From Bacillus bingmayongensis (GTDB lineage Bacteria > Bacillota > Bacilli > Bacillales > Bacillaceae_G), in assembly GCF_000299035.1 (NCBI RefSeq), contig NZ_JH921517.1, forward strand, positions 423,317 through 487,316: a stretch of 64,000 nucleotides of DNA, read 5' to 3'. Position numbers and translations under genes: made by a program. Shown here piece after piece: positions 17,819 to 27,814 of this stretch (position 1 is the first letter of the stretch; each line of letters begins with the position of its first letter). A model generated the notes under the pieces. The model made no database searches and was not told the origin of the DNA. It worked only from the letters and a program-made list of their open reading frames with translations.

Positions 17819-18259
17819 ATGAGAAATGAAATGAACCTTCAATTTTCAGCATTAAGTCAAAATGAATCGTTCGCTCGCGTTACAGTTGCTGCTTTTATTG
17901 CACAATTGGATCCAACGATGGAGGAATTGACAGAAATTAAAACTGTTGTGTCTGAAGCAGTCACAAATGCAATTATTCATGGATATGAAGGGAATGCAGA
18001 AGGTATTGTTTACATTTCAGTAATTTTGGAAGAAGCAATGGTGAAACTCATGATTCGAGATGAAGGGGTTGGCATTTTTAACTTAGATGAGGCAAGGCAA
18101 CCTCTTTTTACAACTAAACCTGAATTAGAGCGTTCCGGAATGGGATTTACTATCATGGAAAATTTTATGGATGAAGTAGAAGTTATTTCAAATGAATCTT
18201 TCGGGACAACAATCCATTTGACAAAATACTTATCAAATAGTAACGCTCTATGCAATTAA
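17819..18259 (+). CDS. spoIIAB: Anti-sigma F factor / kinase SpoIIAB
   Basis: A 146-residue GHKL-fold kinase. The N box ([11 protein letters not shown]), G1 box (DEGVGI) and G2 region ([10 protein letters not shown]) are present. It holds SigF inactive in the predivisional cell and phosphorylates SpoIIAA on Ser58. It is joined to spoIIAA without a gap and to sigF with 12 nt. Confidence 0.95.
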   Translation: MRNEMNLQFSALSQNESFARVTVAAFIAQLDPTMEELTEIKTVVSEAVTNAIIHGYEGNAEGIVYISVILEEAMVKLMIRDEGVGIFNLDEARQPLFTTKPELERSGMGFTIMENFMDEVEVISNESFGTTIHLTKYLSNSNALCN

Positions 18260-18271
18260 GGAGAATTGCCT

Positions 18272-19030
18272 ATGGACATAGAGGTCAGAAATGAGAAAAA
18301 GAAACCTCAGTTAAAGGACCACGAGTTAAAAGCGTTAATTCAAAAAAGTCAAGATGGAGATCAAGGGGCGAGGGATACGATAGTCCAAAGTAATATGCGT
18401 CTTGTATGGTCAGTTGTACAACGGTTCCTCAATCGAGGATATGAACCAGATGATTTATTTCAAATTGGATGTATTGGACTCTTGAAGTCGGTAGACAAAT
18501 TTGATTTGTCTTTCGAAGTGAAATTTTCAACCTATGCAGTTCCAATGATTATTGGAGAAATACAGCGATTCTTGCGTGATGATGGATCGGTGAAAGTAAG
18601 TCGTTCTTTAAAGGAGACTGGAAATAAAATTCGAAAAATGAAAGATGAGCTTTCTAAAGAATATGGAAGGGCTCCAACGATTAATGAGGTAGCAGAGGCG
18701 CTTGAGCTGACGCCAGAAGAAGTTGTTCTTGCGCAGGAAGCGAGCCGTGCTCCATCATCAATACATGAAACGGTTTATGAAAATGATGGGGATCCCATTA
18801 CGATATTAGATCAAATTGCAGATCAAACAGAAACGAAATGGTTTGATAAAATCGCTTTAAAAGAAGCAATTAGAGAACTAGATGAGCGCGAACGTTTAAT
18901 TGTATATTTGCGCTATTATAAAGATCAAACTCAATCAGAAGTAGCGGAGCGAATTGGAATTTCACAAGTTCAAGTATCAAGGCTTGAAAAGAAAATATTA
19001 AAACAGATGAAAGATCGAATAGATGAATAG
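18272..19030 (+). CDS. sigF: RNA polymerase sporulation sigma factor SigF
   Basis: The 252-residue sigma factor directs early forespore transcription. Region 2 (MRLVWSVVQRFLNRGYEPDD), region 3 and the region 4 helix-turn-helix (SEVAERIGISQVQVSRLEKK) are clear. I chose the ATG at 18272, 8 nt after AAGGAG, over a TTG only 2 nt after it; this also gives the MDIEV start that matches B. subtilis MDVEV. Confidence 0.95.
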   Translation: MDIEVRNEKKKPQLKDHELKALIQKSQDGDQGARDTIVQSNMRLVWSVVQRFLNRGYEPDDLFQIGCIGLLKSVDKFDLSFEVKFSTYAVPMIIGEIQRFLRDDGSVKVSRSLKETGNKIRKMKDELSKEYGRAPTINEVAEALELTPEEVVLAQEASRAPSSIHETVYENDGDPITILDQIADQTETKWFDKIALKEAIRELDERERLIVYLRYYKDQTQSEVAERIGISQVQVSRLEKKILKQMKDRIDE

Positions 19031-19048
19031 CCATCTATTCGATTTTTT
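19014..19048 (+). terminator. Terminator of the spoIIA operon
   Basis: TCGAATAGATG pairs with CATCTATTCGA around a loop that holds the sigF stop codon, then TTTTTT. Confidence 0.85.
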
Positions 19049-19189
19049 GTTTTGGACTAGAAGGGAGTGTTATTTCACATAAGATTGGGCAGAAGCAAAA
19101 AAACATGAAAAAGTTGTATCTTATGTTATTGTTGTTATCCTTTCCAAAATCAAAAAATTTCAATCATTTGGAAAAATTTACAGAATTTA

Positions 19190-19218
19190 TTGATAATTTG
19201 GTAAATTTTAAATATAAT
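19190..19218 (+). promoter_or_regulatory. SigA promoter of metP-metS with flanking inverted repeats
   Basis: TTGATA (19190-19195) and TATAAT (19213-19218) are 17 nt apart. An inverted repeat AAAATTTAC (19173-19181) / GTAAATTTT (19201-19209) brackets the -35, and a wider one TTTCCAAA (19141) / TTTGGAAA (19167) lies upstream. They may be operator sites; one arm region resembles a poor CodY box. Confidence 0.6.
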
Positions 19219-19253
19219 CCAAGTATAAACTTGTCATAAAGGGGGAAAGAAGC

Positions 19254-20765
19254 ATGGAAACGAGGGCTGGATTTATTTTTGCAGCAATCGGTTCTGCTGT
19301 TGGACTAGGGAATATATGGCGTTTTCCGTATACTGCGTATGAAAACGGAGGGGGCGCATTCTTTTTACCGTACTTATTTGCATTATTAACGACTGGTATT
19401 TCATTATTAGCTTTTGAATTTACTCTTGGACATCGTCACCGTGGCTCAGCACCACTTACATTCTTTCGCATTAATCCACGTGCTGAATTTATTGGGTGGT
19501 GGCAAATGGCTGTTACATTTATTGTTTCCACGTATTATGCTGTTATTATTGCATGGTCGATTTCTTATACGTATTTTGCTATAAGTGGGGCGTGGGGAAA
19601 AGATACAGAAGGCTTTTTATTTAAAGAGTACTTACATGTTGCGGATAAGCCAGGGCAATTTGGCGGTCTTGTCCCAGAAGTATTAATACCACTTGCGCTC
19701 GTTTGGATTATTGTACTTGGTGTGGCATTTAAAGGAGTAAAGAAAGGAATTGAAGTTGTAAACCGTATTTTTATTCCTTTGCTTGTTGTGATGTTTCTAA
19801 TTATTGTTGTTCGTGCTGTTACGATGGAAGGGGCGATGCAAGGGCTTGATGCATTTTTTAAACCAGATTGGAGTCGTATTTTAGATGGAAAAGTATGGCT
19901 TGCTGCTTACGGACAAATTTTCTTTAGTTTATCATTAGCATTCGGAATTATGATTACGTATTCTAGTTATTTACCGAAGAATTCTGATACAACAAATAAC
20001 GCTTTTATTACTGGTTTTGCGAACTCAGGATTTGAATTGTTAGCTGGAATTGGTGTGTTTGCAGCACTCGGTTTTATGGCAAATAACATGGGGGTACCAG
20101 TTGATAAAGTAGCGAGCGCTGGCGTTGGACTCGCGTTTGTTGTATTCCCGCAAATTATTAACGAGTTACCGATGTCACCATTATTTGGAGTATTATTCTT
20201 CCTTTCTTTCTTTAACGGTAGCTGGTATTACATCACTTATCTCGTTAGCGGAAGTATGTCTTGCAGCTGTATCTGAGAAATTCAGCTTAAGCCGCGAGAA
20301 GACAATTGGAATTATGGGTACCCTTCTCGTATTGGTTTCTCTTATGTTTGCAACACGTGGTGGACTTATGTTTTTAGATGTTGTCGATTATTTTGCTAAT
20401 AACTTTGGATTAATTGTAATTGCACTAGTAGAAATTGTTACGGTAGGACTTATCCTTCGTCGCTTACCGATGTATCAAAATCATGCTAACTTTGTATCAG
20501 ATATAAAGTTAGGAACATTTTGGAGGGTTAGTTTACTCGTTATTACACCGATTATGTTAGGCTATATGCTTATTGATGGTACGATTCAAAACATTCAAAA
20601 GAACTATGGTGATTATCCGACACAATTTGTTGTGACGTATGGGTGGGCTTTGGCAGCAGCGTTTCTTGTCATTGCATTAATTATTAGCTTAAAAAATGGA
20701 ATGCACAAATACATTCAGATTCTGCCCAGCTTGAAAAAGAATGGAAAAATCGAGGTGTTTCGTGA
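19254..20765 (+). pseudogene. metP: NSS family methionine/alanine importer large subunit, frameshifted twice
   Basis: The product is a neurotransmitter:sodium symporter homologue (start SAVGLGNIWRFPY, about eleven to twelve membrane helices). The frame is broken at 20202-20213, where CTTT stands three times in a row; two copies would read FFLSLTVAGITS. Translation then continues one frame over until an A-run at 20691-20696, where one further A would restore the first frame and give the natural end EKEWKNRGVS. That stop (TGA, 20763-20765) overlaps the metS ATG. The two shifts cancel, so only the part between is out of frame. As it stands, the first part ends at 20276. Confidence 0.85.
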
Positions 20766-20914
20766 TGAGTGGATCAGCAATTATGATGATGGTGATTGGA
20801 ATTGTAGTCATTTGGGGAGGATTAGCTTTAAGTATTTTAAATTTATTTAAAAAAAGAAGGCATAAAGAAAAAACATCTGCGCCACAATGGTGCGGATGTT
20901 TTTTTCTTTATTAA
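20765..20914 (+). CDS. metS: Methionine/alanine importer small subunit
   Basis: This 49-residue protein starts MSGSAIMMMVIGIVVIWGG, one membrane helix followed by a basic stretch (NLFKKRRHKEK), the pattern of the small subunit of NSS methionine/alanine importers. Its ATG overlaps the TGA of metP, so the two are translationally coupled. The last twelve or so codons (from about SAPQWCGC) are read through the terminator hairpin, which makes an odd Cys/Phe-rich tail. Confidence 0.75.
   Translation: MSGSAIMMMVIGIVVIWGGLALSILNLFKKRRHKEKTSAPQWCGCFFLY
20871..20908 (+). terminator. Terminator of metP-metS
   Basis: AACATCTGCGCCA and TGGTGCGGATGTT form a 13-bp stem with two G:U pairs and a 3-nt loop, then a T-run. 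It lies inside the metS frame. Confidence 0.85.
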
Positions 20915-21039
20915 TTAATAAACCTCACCTGAAAGCTCAAAATATGAAAATAACGATTTTAAAATGATACATTCGCTTTATTTACTGAGTGATTGTTGAG
21001 AAAAATCCACTGTGCACAGTTTCATTTTATAAAAAAGTT

Positions 21040-21069
21040 GTATTAGAAAATTTTCCAGAAACCATACTA
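21040..21069 (+). promoter_or_regulatory. SigG-type promoter of the spoVA operon
   Basis: CATACTA (21063-21069) matches the SigG -10 consensus exactly, and GTATT (21040-21044) matches the -35 GHATR at four of five positions with an 18-nt spacer. SigG control of spoVA is known. Confidence 0.6.
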
Positions 21070-21101
21070 CAACTACAAGGAATAGTGAAGAGGTGAATGG
21101 A

Positions 21102-21722
21102 GTGGAGCGAACAATCTATCTCAAAATGCGAAATCGTCTGCAAGTATCCCCTTCATATGAGGTGAAGATTGAAGATATTGCACAAGTAGTTGGAGAGTCT
21201 GGTGTAGTAGAAAAAATAAAAAAGCAACTCGTCTATAAAATCACAAAACGTGATAAAACACATGTCGTAATTGATGCGATGAAAATTATTCAAGTGATTC
21301 AACAAACTACGCAGCATATACAAATTAATTTATTTGGTCCTGGACAAACACTTGTTGAAATCGTCTATGAAAAAAAGAAAGTACACCCTATTTTCTTTGG
21401 ACTAGTTTGGATGTTACTTTTTGTCGGGGCGGCTCTTGCGATTATTTATTTTCATGAAGATGTCAGTATGCAACAAGTACATGGACGCCTATATTACATG
21501 ATTACAGGAGAAATCAATTATAAACCGCTCCTATTTCAAGTTCCGTATTCTTTAGGATTGGGATTAGGGATGGTCCTATTTTTTAATCATGTGTTTCAAA
21601 AACGAATTAATGAAGAGCCAAGTCCGTTAGAAGTGGAAATGTTCCAATATCAACAGTCACTCGATCAATATGTCATGATCAATGAAAATAAAGAGAGTGC
21701 AAAACAAATTGCAGATGATTGA
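21102..21722 (+). CDS. spoVAA: Stage V sporulation protein AA
   Basis: The 206-residue protein starts MERTIYLKMRNRL and has a soluble N-terminal half and two membrane helices (about 95-115 and 148-168). It is the first gene of the spoVA operon, whose products form the dipicolinic acid (Ca-DPA) channel of the spore inner membrane. I chose GTG at 21102, 7 nt after GAGGTG; GTG at 21093 is too close to that site. The stop overlaps the spoVAB ATG. Confidence 0.88.
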   Translation: MERTIYLKMRNRLQVSPSYEVKIEDIAQVVGESGVVEKIKKQLVYKITKRDKTHVVIDAMKIIQVIQQTTQHIQINLFGPGQTLVEIVYEKKKVHPIFFGLVWMLLFVGAALAIIYFHEDVSMQQVHGRLYYMITGEINYKPLLFQVPYSLGLGLGMVLFFNHVFQKRINEEPSPLEVEMFQYQQSLDQYVMINENKESAKQIADD

Positions 21723-22131
21723 GTGTGGTTTGGTGATAGTAATTGGGCTTGCTGGTGGGATTGCAGTTGGAGGAGGATATGTTGCATTTTTAGCTGTGCT
21801 TGGTGTCATCCCACGATTAGCTCAGTTAACAAGGAGTGGCCATCGTATTCAATTTTTTGAATGGGCTGTAATTGGTGGTTCTTTGGCTGGAGCATGGTGC
21901 AGTTTAAGAAATATAACCTTTCAAGCCTCTCAGTATTGGCTCATTTTACTTGGCTTATTTTGTGGAACATTTATTGGTATGCTTGCTGCGGCTTTGACAG
22001 AAGTATTAAATGTTTTACCTATATTAGCAAAACGGGTAGGGGTAGATGGGAAGATTGTCATTTTACTCGTTGCACTTGTACTTGGAAAGGTAATGGGCTC
22101 TTTATTTCATTGGATTTATTTTGCAAGGTAG
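21715..22131 (+). CDS. spoVAB: Stage V sporulation protein AB
   Basis: A 138-residue, very hydrophobic protein with about four membrane helices. The ATG at 21715 overlaps the end of spoVAA (ATGATTGA), a sign of coupled translation. It is part of the DPA transport complex; its exact role is not known. Confidence 0.88.
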   Translation: MIECGLVIVIGLAGGIAVGGGYVAFLAVLGVIPRLAQLTRSGHRIQFFEWAVIGGSLAGAWCSLRNITFQASQYWLILLGLFCGTFIGMLAAALTEVLNVLPILAKRVGVDGKIVILLVALVLGKVMGSLFHWIYFAR

Positions 22132-22142
22132 GAGGCATCAAG

Positions 22143-22601
22143 ATGACACAAGATAAATTAAAAGATGATTACATAAATAAAGTAAAAGATTATCATCCAA
22201 AGCCAAACTATGTGATGAATTGTGTAAAAGCGTTCGTTGTAGGGGGACTGATTTGTACAGTAGGGGAATGCTTGATGAAATTTTATATGCATTATTTTCA
22301 CTTCAGTGAGCAAAATGCGGGAAACCCTACGGTAGCGACGCTTGTGTTATTATCAGCCGCATTAACTGGATTTGGTGTGTATGATAAAATCGGTCAATTC
22401 GGAGGGGCGGGCTCAGCAGTTCCTGTTACTGGGTTTGCAAATGCAATGGCAAGTGCGGCAATGGAGCATCGCAGTGAGGGAATTGTACTCGGAGTTGCTA
22501 CAAATATGTTTAAGCTTGCTGGAAGTGTAATTGTATTTGGAGTTGTTGGAGCATACATTGTTGGCCTAATCAGGTATACGTTTAAACTTTGGATGTCTTA
22601 A
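22143..22601 (+). CDS. spoVAC: Stage V sporulation protein AC
   Basis: The 152-residue membrane protein is recognised by GGAGSAVPVTGFANAMASAAMEH. SpoVAC is thought to be the mechanosensitive DPA channel itself. It is similar in sequence to SpoVAEb two genes later ([16 protein letters not shown] there has [19 protein letters not shown]). The ATG follows AGGAGG. Confidence 0.93.
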   Translation: MTQDKLKDDYINKVKDYHPKPNYVMNCVKAFVVGGLICTVGECLMKFYMHYFHFSEQNAGNPTVATLVLLSAALTGFGVYDKIGQFGGAGSAVPVTGFANAMASAAMEHRSEGIVLGVATNMFKLAGSVIVFGVVGAYIVGLIRYTFKLWMS

Positions 22602-22613
22602 AGGAGACTAGAT

Positions 22614-23630
22614 ATGAGATTGACAGGGAAGCAAACATGGGTATTTCAAAATCATATATTTGTGAATGCAACAGGTACTGCTGTCGGTCCAAAAGAAGCG
22701 GAAGGTCCTCTTGGAAAGTGTTTTGATATTTCATATAATGACTTGCACTGTGAGGAAGAAAATTGGGAGCTGGCTGAAAGAAGATTGATGAATGATTCGA
22801 TTCACCAGGTCATGCAAAAAGGGGATATAAGGCCTTCGCAAATTGATTTTTTTTTAGCAGGTGATTTATTAAACCAAACAGTGACAGCAAATTACGTCGC
22901 TCGCGAGCTGGGTATTCCTTTTTTAGGTATGTTTAGTGCGTGTGCAACATCGATGGAGACTTTGGCAGTTGGCTCAGCTTTTATTGATGGTGGTTTTGCT
23001 AACCGTGTAATCGCGACAGTAAGTAGTCATAATGCAACAGCTGAAAGACAATTTCGTTATCCGACAGAGTATGGTGGTCAAAGACCTGGGACAGCAACTT
23101 CGACTGTGACTGGAGCAGGCACAGCTTTAATTAGTAAAGAGCGAAGTGCTATTAAAATAACGGCTGCGACGATTGGAAAAGTACAGGATTTAGGAATTAC
23201 GAATCCATTTGATATGGGAGCGGCAATGGCGCCAGCTGCAGCTCATACAATTCAACAGCATTTTGAAGATTTAGGGAGAAGTGCAGCGGACTATGATCTT
23301 ATCGTTACAGGTGATTTATCAGGTGTTGGGGCACCGATTACGAAGCAACTGCTACTTGAGGAAGGGTATGATCTAGGGAATATATATAATGATTGCGGAT
23401 TAATGATCTATCACGAGGATCAAGAAGAGGTTTTTGCAGGTGGAAGTGGTTGTGCTTGTTCAGCGGTTGTAACATACGGACATTTACTACAAGAAATGCA
23501 AAAAGGAAATTTACAGCGTATTTTTGTAGTTGCAACAGGAGCATTATTAAGCCCGGTTATGATACAACAAAAAGAAACAATTCCAACAATTGCACACGGT
23601 GTTGTATTTGAAAGGGTAAAAGGAGTGTGA
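22614..23630 (+). CDS. spoVAD: Stage V sporulation protein AD
   Basis: The 338-residue soluble protein has a thiolase/KAS III-like fold ([18 protein letters not shown] around a Cys, later GSGCACSAV). SpoVAD binds dipicolinic acid directly and delivers it to the channel in the spore inner membrane. It lies between the two related channel subunit genes. Confidence 0.95.
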   Translation: MRLTGKQTWVFQNHIFVNATGTAVGPKEAEGPLGKCFDISYNDLHCEEENWELAERRLMNDSIHQVMQKGDIRPSQIDFFLAGDLLNQTVTANYVARELGIPFLGMFSACATSMETLAVGSAFIDGGFANRVIATVSSHNATAERQFRYPTEYGGQRPGTATSTVTGAGTALISKERSAIKITAATIGKVQDLGITNPFDMGAAMAPAAAHTIQQHFEDLGRSAADYDLIVTGDLSGVGAPITKQLLLEEGYDLGNIYNDCGLMIYHEDQEEVFAGGSGCACSAVVTYGHLLQEMQKGNLQRIFVVATGALLSPVMIQQKETIPTIAHGVVFERVKGV

Positions 23631-23634
23631 AGTT

Positions 23635-23985
23635 GTGGATTTTATATATGCATTTATCGTTGGAGGAGCCATTTGTGTAGTAGGACAAATTTTGTTGGAC
23701 TTTGCAAAATTAACACCTGCTCATTTAATGGCAACTTTTGTAGTAGCTGGAGCTATTTTAGATAGTTTTGGACTATATGATAAGCTCATAAAATTTGCTG
23801 GTGCTGGAGCAACCGTTCCCATTACAAGTTTTGGGCATTCCCTTTTACATGGGGCATTAGAGGCGGCAGAGAAACATGGTTATTTAGGAATCGGAATTGG
23901 CATGTTTAGTTTAACTTCCGCGGGGATTTCAGCGGCGATATTATTTTCGTTCTTTATAGCACTTATATGTAAACCGAAAGGATAA
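23635..23985 (+). CDS. spoVAEB: Stage V sporulation protein AEb
   Basis: A 116-residue membrane protein with three to four helices and the [19 protein letters not shown] motif, homologous to SpoVAC. The start is GTG at 23635, about 11 nt after AAAGGAG. It is needed for DPA uptake in sporulation. Confidence 0.9.
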   Translation: MDFIYAFIVGGAICVVGQILLDFAKLTPAHLMATFVVAGAILDSFGLYDKLIKFAGAGATVPITSFGHSLLHGALEAAEKHGYLGIGIGMFSLTSAGISAAILFSFFIALICKPKG

Positions 23986-23990
23986 ATCAA

Positions 23991-24569
23991 ATGAGACGAA
24001 GGGTTATTTTGGTGACAGATGGAGATGAATATGCAAAGCGAGTAATTGAGCTGTTAGCAAAGGAATTTGGAGGCCGGTGTATTTCTGCATCGCAAAGCAA
24101 TCCAACGAAATTGACAGGAAAAAAGATTATGGAGCTAATTATGCAAACGCCATATGACCCTGTATTTGTCATGTTTGATGATAGTGGATTTATAGGAGAA
24201 GGTTCCGGTGAAAAGGCGTTAAAATATGTGGCAATGCATAAACAAATTGATGTTCTTGGTATTTTAGCTGTTGCATCTAATACACACCGCCTGGAGTGGG
24301 CTCGTGTAGATATCAGTGTAGATCGAGAAGGCAGATTAACAGAATATGGTGTTGATAAATTCGGACTTCCTGATGGTGAAATTGGCAGAATTAATGGGGA
24401 TACGATTTATTGTTTAGATGAATTAAATGTCCCAGTTATTGTTGGGATTGGTGATGTTGGGAAGATGTGTGGAAATGATGAATGGGAGCGAGGATCACCA
24501 ATTACTAAAAAAGCAATTCAATTAATTTTAGAAAGGAGTGGGTTTTATGATAAAACAGAAGAAAGTTAA
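23991..24569 (+). CDS. spoVAEA: Stage V sporulation protein AEa
   Basis: The 192-residue soluble protein (RRRVILVTDGDEYAKRVIE; GDVGKMCGNDEW) matches the AEa type of SpoVAE. It is associated with the spore inner membrane complex and its role is unclear. It overlaps spoVAF by 23 nt in another frame. Confidence 0.88.
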   Translation: MRRRVILVTDGDEYAKRVIELLAKEFGGRCISASQSNPTKLTGKKIMELIMQTPYDPVFVMFDDSGFIGEGSGEKALKYVAMHKQIDVLGILAVASNTHRLEWARVDISVDREGRLTEYGVDKFGLPDGEIGRINGDTIYCLDELNVPVIVGIGDVGKMCGNDEWERGSPITKKAIQLILERSGFYDKTEES

Positions 24570-26019
24570 TATTCCGATTTCTTCTTTTTTGAGTGATAAT
24601 GAAAATTATTTAAAACAAACAGCTGGACTTGGCGTCACATTTGATGTCGGCATTCGTAAGTTTCAAATTCTTGATAAAGAAATCGGTGTATTATTTGTAA
24701 ATGGATTGTGTGATACCAACTATATCATCCATATTTTAGAAGAAGCAGTCGATACAAATGAGATCAGAGATGTGGAAGAAGATACAGTTAAGCTTTTAGA
24801 AAATCGACTTATTCATCAACAAGTAAGTAAAGTAAAAACGATGGATGAGGTGATGGTACAAGTATTATCTGGCCTTATTATAATTTTTGTAGAAGGTGAA
24901 ACAGAGGCCTTCGCAATCGATGTCCGCAGTTATCCAGGACGAACACCGACAGAGCCAGATACAGAAAAAGTGGTACGTGGGGCAAGGGATGGTTTCGTAG
25001 AAAATATTATTGTGAATACAGGACTAATAAGAAGGCGTATTCGTGATCCACGCCTTCGAAACGAAATTATTCGGGTTGGGGATCGGTCACAAACGGATAT
25101 TTGTATTACGTATGTTCAGGATGTTGCTAATCCAGATTTGGTAAAGATCATTAAGCAAGAACTAGAGAATATTGAAGTAGATGGAATTACGATGGCTGAC
25201 AAAACGATTGAAGAATTTTTAGTAAAGCAAGGATACAATCCTTTCCCGCTCATTCGTTATACAGAAAGACCAGATGTAGCAGCGACTCATTTGCTCGAGG
25301 GACATGTGTTAGTTATCGTTGATACATCTCCAAGTGTGATGATTACACCAACAACTTATTTTCATCATGTACAGCATGCAGAAGAGTTTAGACAAAATCC
25401 AGCGGTTGGTACATTTTTACGATGGATACGATTTGTTGGTATCTTATTTTCATTGTTTTTGATGCCTTTTTGGCTCGTATTTGTTTTAGATCCAACATTA
25501 TTACCGGAAAACCTAGCTTTTATTGGACCGAATAAAATGACACATTTACCCATTTTATTGCAAATTCTTATGGCAGATATTGGACTCGAATTTTTAAGGA
25601 TGGCATCGATTCATACGCCAACCCCTCTATCATCAGCTGCCGGCTTAATTTCAGCGATTTTAATTGGACAAATTGCAATTGATGTTGGGCTATTTGTTCC
25701 TGAAGTTATTTTATATACAGCTCTTTCGATGATTGGGATATATGCGACACCGAGTTATGAATTAGGACTTGGAAATAAACTAGGGAAATTATTTGTTGTT
25801 ATTTTAACTGGTTTTTTCCATGAAATAGGATTCGTTATTGGGATGACGACGTTACTCTTGTTTTTAACATCGATTAAAAGTTTACAAACACCGTATCTAT
25901 GGCCATTCCTACCATTTGATTGGGGGGCATTAACAAAAATTTTATTACGCCCGACCATTTCTAGTTTGAAAGTGCGTCCAAGCATTGTACATCCACAAAA
26001 TATACGTAGACAAAAATAA
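24547..26019 (+). CDS. spoVAF: Stage V sporulation protein AF (GerA-type subunit)
   Basis: The 490-residue membrane protein is homologous to the A subunits of germinant receptors: a large N-terminal soluble domain (1-280), then about five helices, with the typical SYPGRTPTEPDTEKVVRG motif. It modulates germination as a receptor-like ion channel subunit. I chose ATG at 24547, 8 nt after AGGAG; a GTG at 24538 is too close to it. It is the last gene of the operon. Confidence 0.93.
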   Translation: MIKQKKVNIPISSFLSDNENYLKQTAGLGVTFDVGIRKFQILDKEIGVLFVNGLCDTNYIIHILEEAVDTNEIRDVEEDTVKLLENRLIHQQVSKVKTMDEVMVQVLSGLIIIFVEGETEAFAIDVRSYPGRTPTEPDTEKVVRGARDGFVENIIVNTGLIRRRIRDPRLRNEIIRVGDRSQTDICITYVQDVANPDLVKIIKQELENIEVDGITMADKTIEEFLVKQGYNPFPLIRYTERPDVAATHLLEGHVLVIVDTSPSVMITPTTYFHHVQHAEEFRQNPAVGTFLRWIRFVGILFSLFLMPFWLVFVLDPTLLPENLAFIGPNKMTHLPILLQILMADIGLEFLRMASIHTPTPLSSAAGLISAILIGQIAIDVGLFVPEVILYTALSMIGIYATPSYELGLGNKLGKLFVVILTGFFHEIGFVIGMTTLLLFLTSIKSLQTPYLWPFLPFDWGALTKILLRPTISSLKVRPSIVHPQNIRRQK

Positions 26020-26046
26020 GCAGGAGTATATTCCTGCTTATTTTTC
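26014..26046 (+). terminator. Terminator of the spoVA operon
   Basis: AATAAGCAGGA and TCCTGCTTATT pair with a short loop, then TTT. Confidence 0.85.
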
Positions 26047-26132
26047 ATTATAAATTTATCGTTTTTTAACAAAAACACAACATTTTTTTCGTACACTTAG
26101 AGTAGATATTGTGTATGAAAGGGGAAGAGAGA

Positions 26133-26918
26133 ATGATCAAATTATTTGTAAGCGATTTAGACGATACACTTGTTTATAATGTAAGCAATATTCATAAGGA
26201 AGATGAAAAAGCACTTTGTTGGTTAGCAGAAAAAGGGACAAATATTTGCTTTGCTTCTGGCCGTTTTACACATCGGATTCACGATGCGGTTAGGAAATTC
26301 GCCTTTCCATATTATACGACAGGATTAAATGGAGCTACGATGTTATTGCCAAACGGACAAATATTTCATGAATCAACATTTGATGATGAAGTTGCCCAGG
26401 AAATATATCGATATATACATGAAAAAAAACTAGCTGACATTGTGTGCGCAAAAGAGCAGCGATATACGAAAAAGAAAAATGAACATCATCATGTTTTTGA
26501 AGAATCTATGAGCGTGCATATTGCTGAAGTAGAAGCATTGGAAGAAGAATTTGGTAAGACAGTCCATCCTGCGAAGTTATTTGTGTATGGAGCAGAAGAA
26601 AAAATTGTAGCATTAGATCAAGAATTAAGAGAAACCTTTCAGGAACAAGCTGAAATTTTTATTTCTGGAAAATGTTATGTTGATATTATGCCAATAGGTG
26701 TGAGTAAAGGGAAGGCTTTGAAACGTTTAATGGAGCATTTGAAAATTGAAGCGAATGAAGTAGCATGTATTGGTGATTCTTTTAATGATATTTCTATGTT
26801 TGCAGTAACACCGCATTCATTTACTCTTCATCATGCACACCCGTATGTGAAGGGAAAAGCGAACCATGTTGTTCGTTCTGTAGAAGAAGCCATTATGAAA
26901 TTACCGCTACTTGTATAA
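26133..26918 (+). CDS. HAD superfamily Cof-type phosphatase
   Basis: A 261-residue enzyme with HAD motif I FVSDLDDTL, motif II SGR, a C2B cap, Lys in ISKG-like GVSKGKAL and motif IV GDSFNDISM. Such enzymes dephosphorylate sugar phosphates or flavin precursors; the substrate is unknown. It is a relative of the gene at 35800. I chose ATG at 26133 with AAGGGG 8 nt upstream. Confidence 0.85.
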   Translation: MIKLFVSDLDDTLVYNVSNIHKEDEKALCWLAEKGTNICFASGRFTHRIHDAVRKFAFPYYTTGLNGATMLLPNGQIFHESTFDDEVAQEIYRYIHEKKLADIVCAKEQRYTKKKNEHHHVFEESMSVHIAEVEALEEEFGKTVHPAKLFVYGAEEKIVALDQELRETFQEQAEIFISGKCYVDIMPIGVSKGKALKRLMEHLKIEANEVACIGDSFNDISMFAVTPHSFTLHHAHPYVKGKANHVVRSVEEAIMKLPLLV

Positions 26919-26919
26919 T

Positions 26920-26947
26920 AAAAAGCTCGTCATTGACGAGCTTTTTA
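26920..26947. terminator. Bidirectional terminator between the HAD gene and ypuA
   Basis: AAAAAGCTCGTC and GACGAGCTTTTT form a perfect stem with a 3-nt loop. Confidence 0.85.
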
Positions 26948-27814
26948 TTACTTAAATAATGATTTAATAAAATCAATGATACTAGAGAAGAAATCTTTTA
27001 CTTTATCTAAGAAACCTTGGCCTTCCTCAGATCCTAAGAAAGCTGAAACATGTTCTTTCGCTTTATCTAATTGACTACCAACTTGGTTCCAATCGATATT
27101 TAAATTTTTCATCTTATCAAAGAGTGAAACTAAACTATCTAACTGTTCATCTGTTAGGGTAATGCCAAGTTGATCCGCAATTTTTTGAATCAGTGCACGT
27201 AAATCCTCTGTTGTTTTGGGTTGTTCTTTGGCAATTTCTTCTTTTACTTTTGCAACGAGCTGAACAGCTTTTTCTTCACCAATTTTGTCACCAAGTTTCG
27301 CGGTTTGTACCATCTCTTCATTGGCTACTTTTTTTACTTCTTCAGGAATTTCTTTATTCGCTGTTGTTTCGTAAGCTTTCATTAAGCCTGTTAAAGCAGC
27401 TGTTCCTGATACCTTAAATGGTGCAGTGATTTGAATTTCTGCATCTTTAACACCTGCTGTAATAAGTGCGTTTGTGTACATTGCATCTGTTACCCAGTTA
27501 ATGTTTTTTGCTCGTACAATAAGACCAGATCCTGGTTTTGTATACGTAATCATAGAAGAAGAAATCGCTCTCGTACCAATTTGCGCTTTTGGAACGATAC
27601 CTTCTAGAAATTTATGTTCTTCCGCATTAGATACAGTAATAATTTGCGCATCTTTAGGTGCCTTCATTTCTTTTAAAAGATCTTGTTTTTGTTGTTCAGA
27701 TAAATTTTCTCCTAATGTAACGATTGATTCTCCCTCAATTATGTCTGCAAATGAAGCTGTTGGCATAATGAATACCGTGACAGCTAATAGCAGAGCTAAT
27801 AGTTTCGTTTTCAC
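26948..27814 (-). CDS. ypuA: DUF1002 exported protein, YpuA-like
   Basis: The 288-residue protein has a signal peptide (cleaved after SFA near residue 23) and a DUF1002 domain, with GESIVTLGENLSEQQKQDLL and a long helical C-terminal part. It is next to ppiB as in B. subtilis, where ypuA depends on the cell-envelope sigma factor SigM. Its function is unknown. Confidence 0.82.
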   Translation of the reverse strand: MKTKLLALLLAVTVFIMPTASFADIIEGESIVTLGENLSEQQKQDLLKEMKAPKDAQIITVSNAEEHKFLEGIVPKAQIGTRAISSSMITYTKPGSGLIVRAKNINWVTDAMYTNALITAGVKDAEIQITAPFKVSGTAALTGLMKAYETTANKEIPEEVKKVANEEMVQTAKLGDKIGEEKAVQLVAKVKEEIAKEQPKTTEDLRALIQKIADQLGITLTDEQLDSLVSLFDKMKNLNIDWNQVGSQLDKAKEHVSAFLGSEEGQGFLDKVKDFFSSIIDFIKSLFK

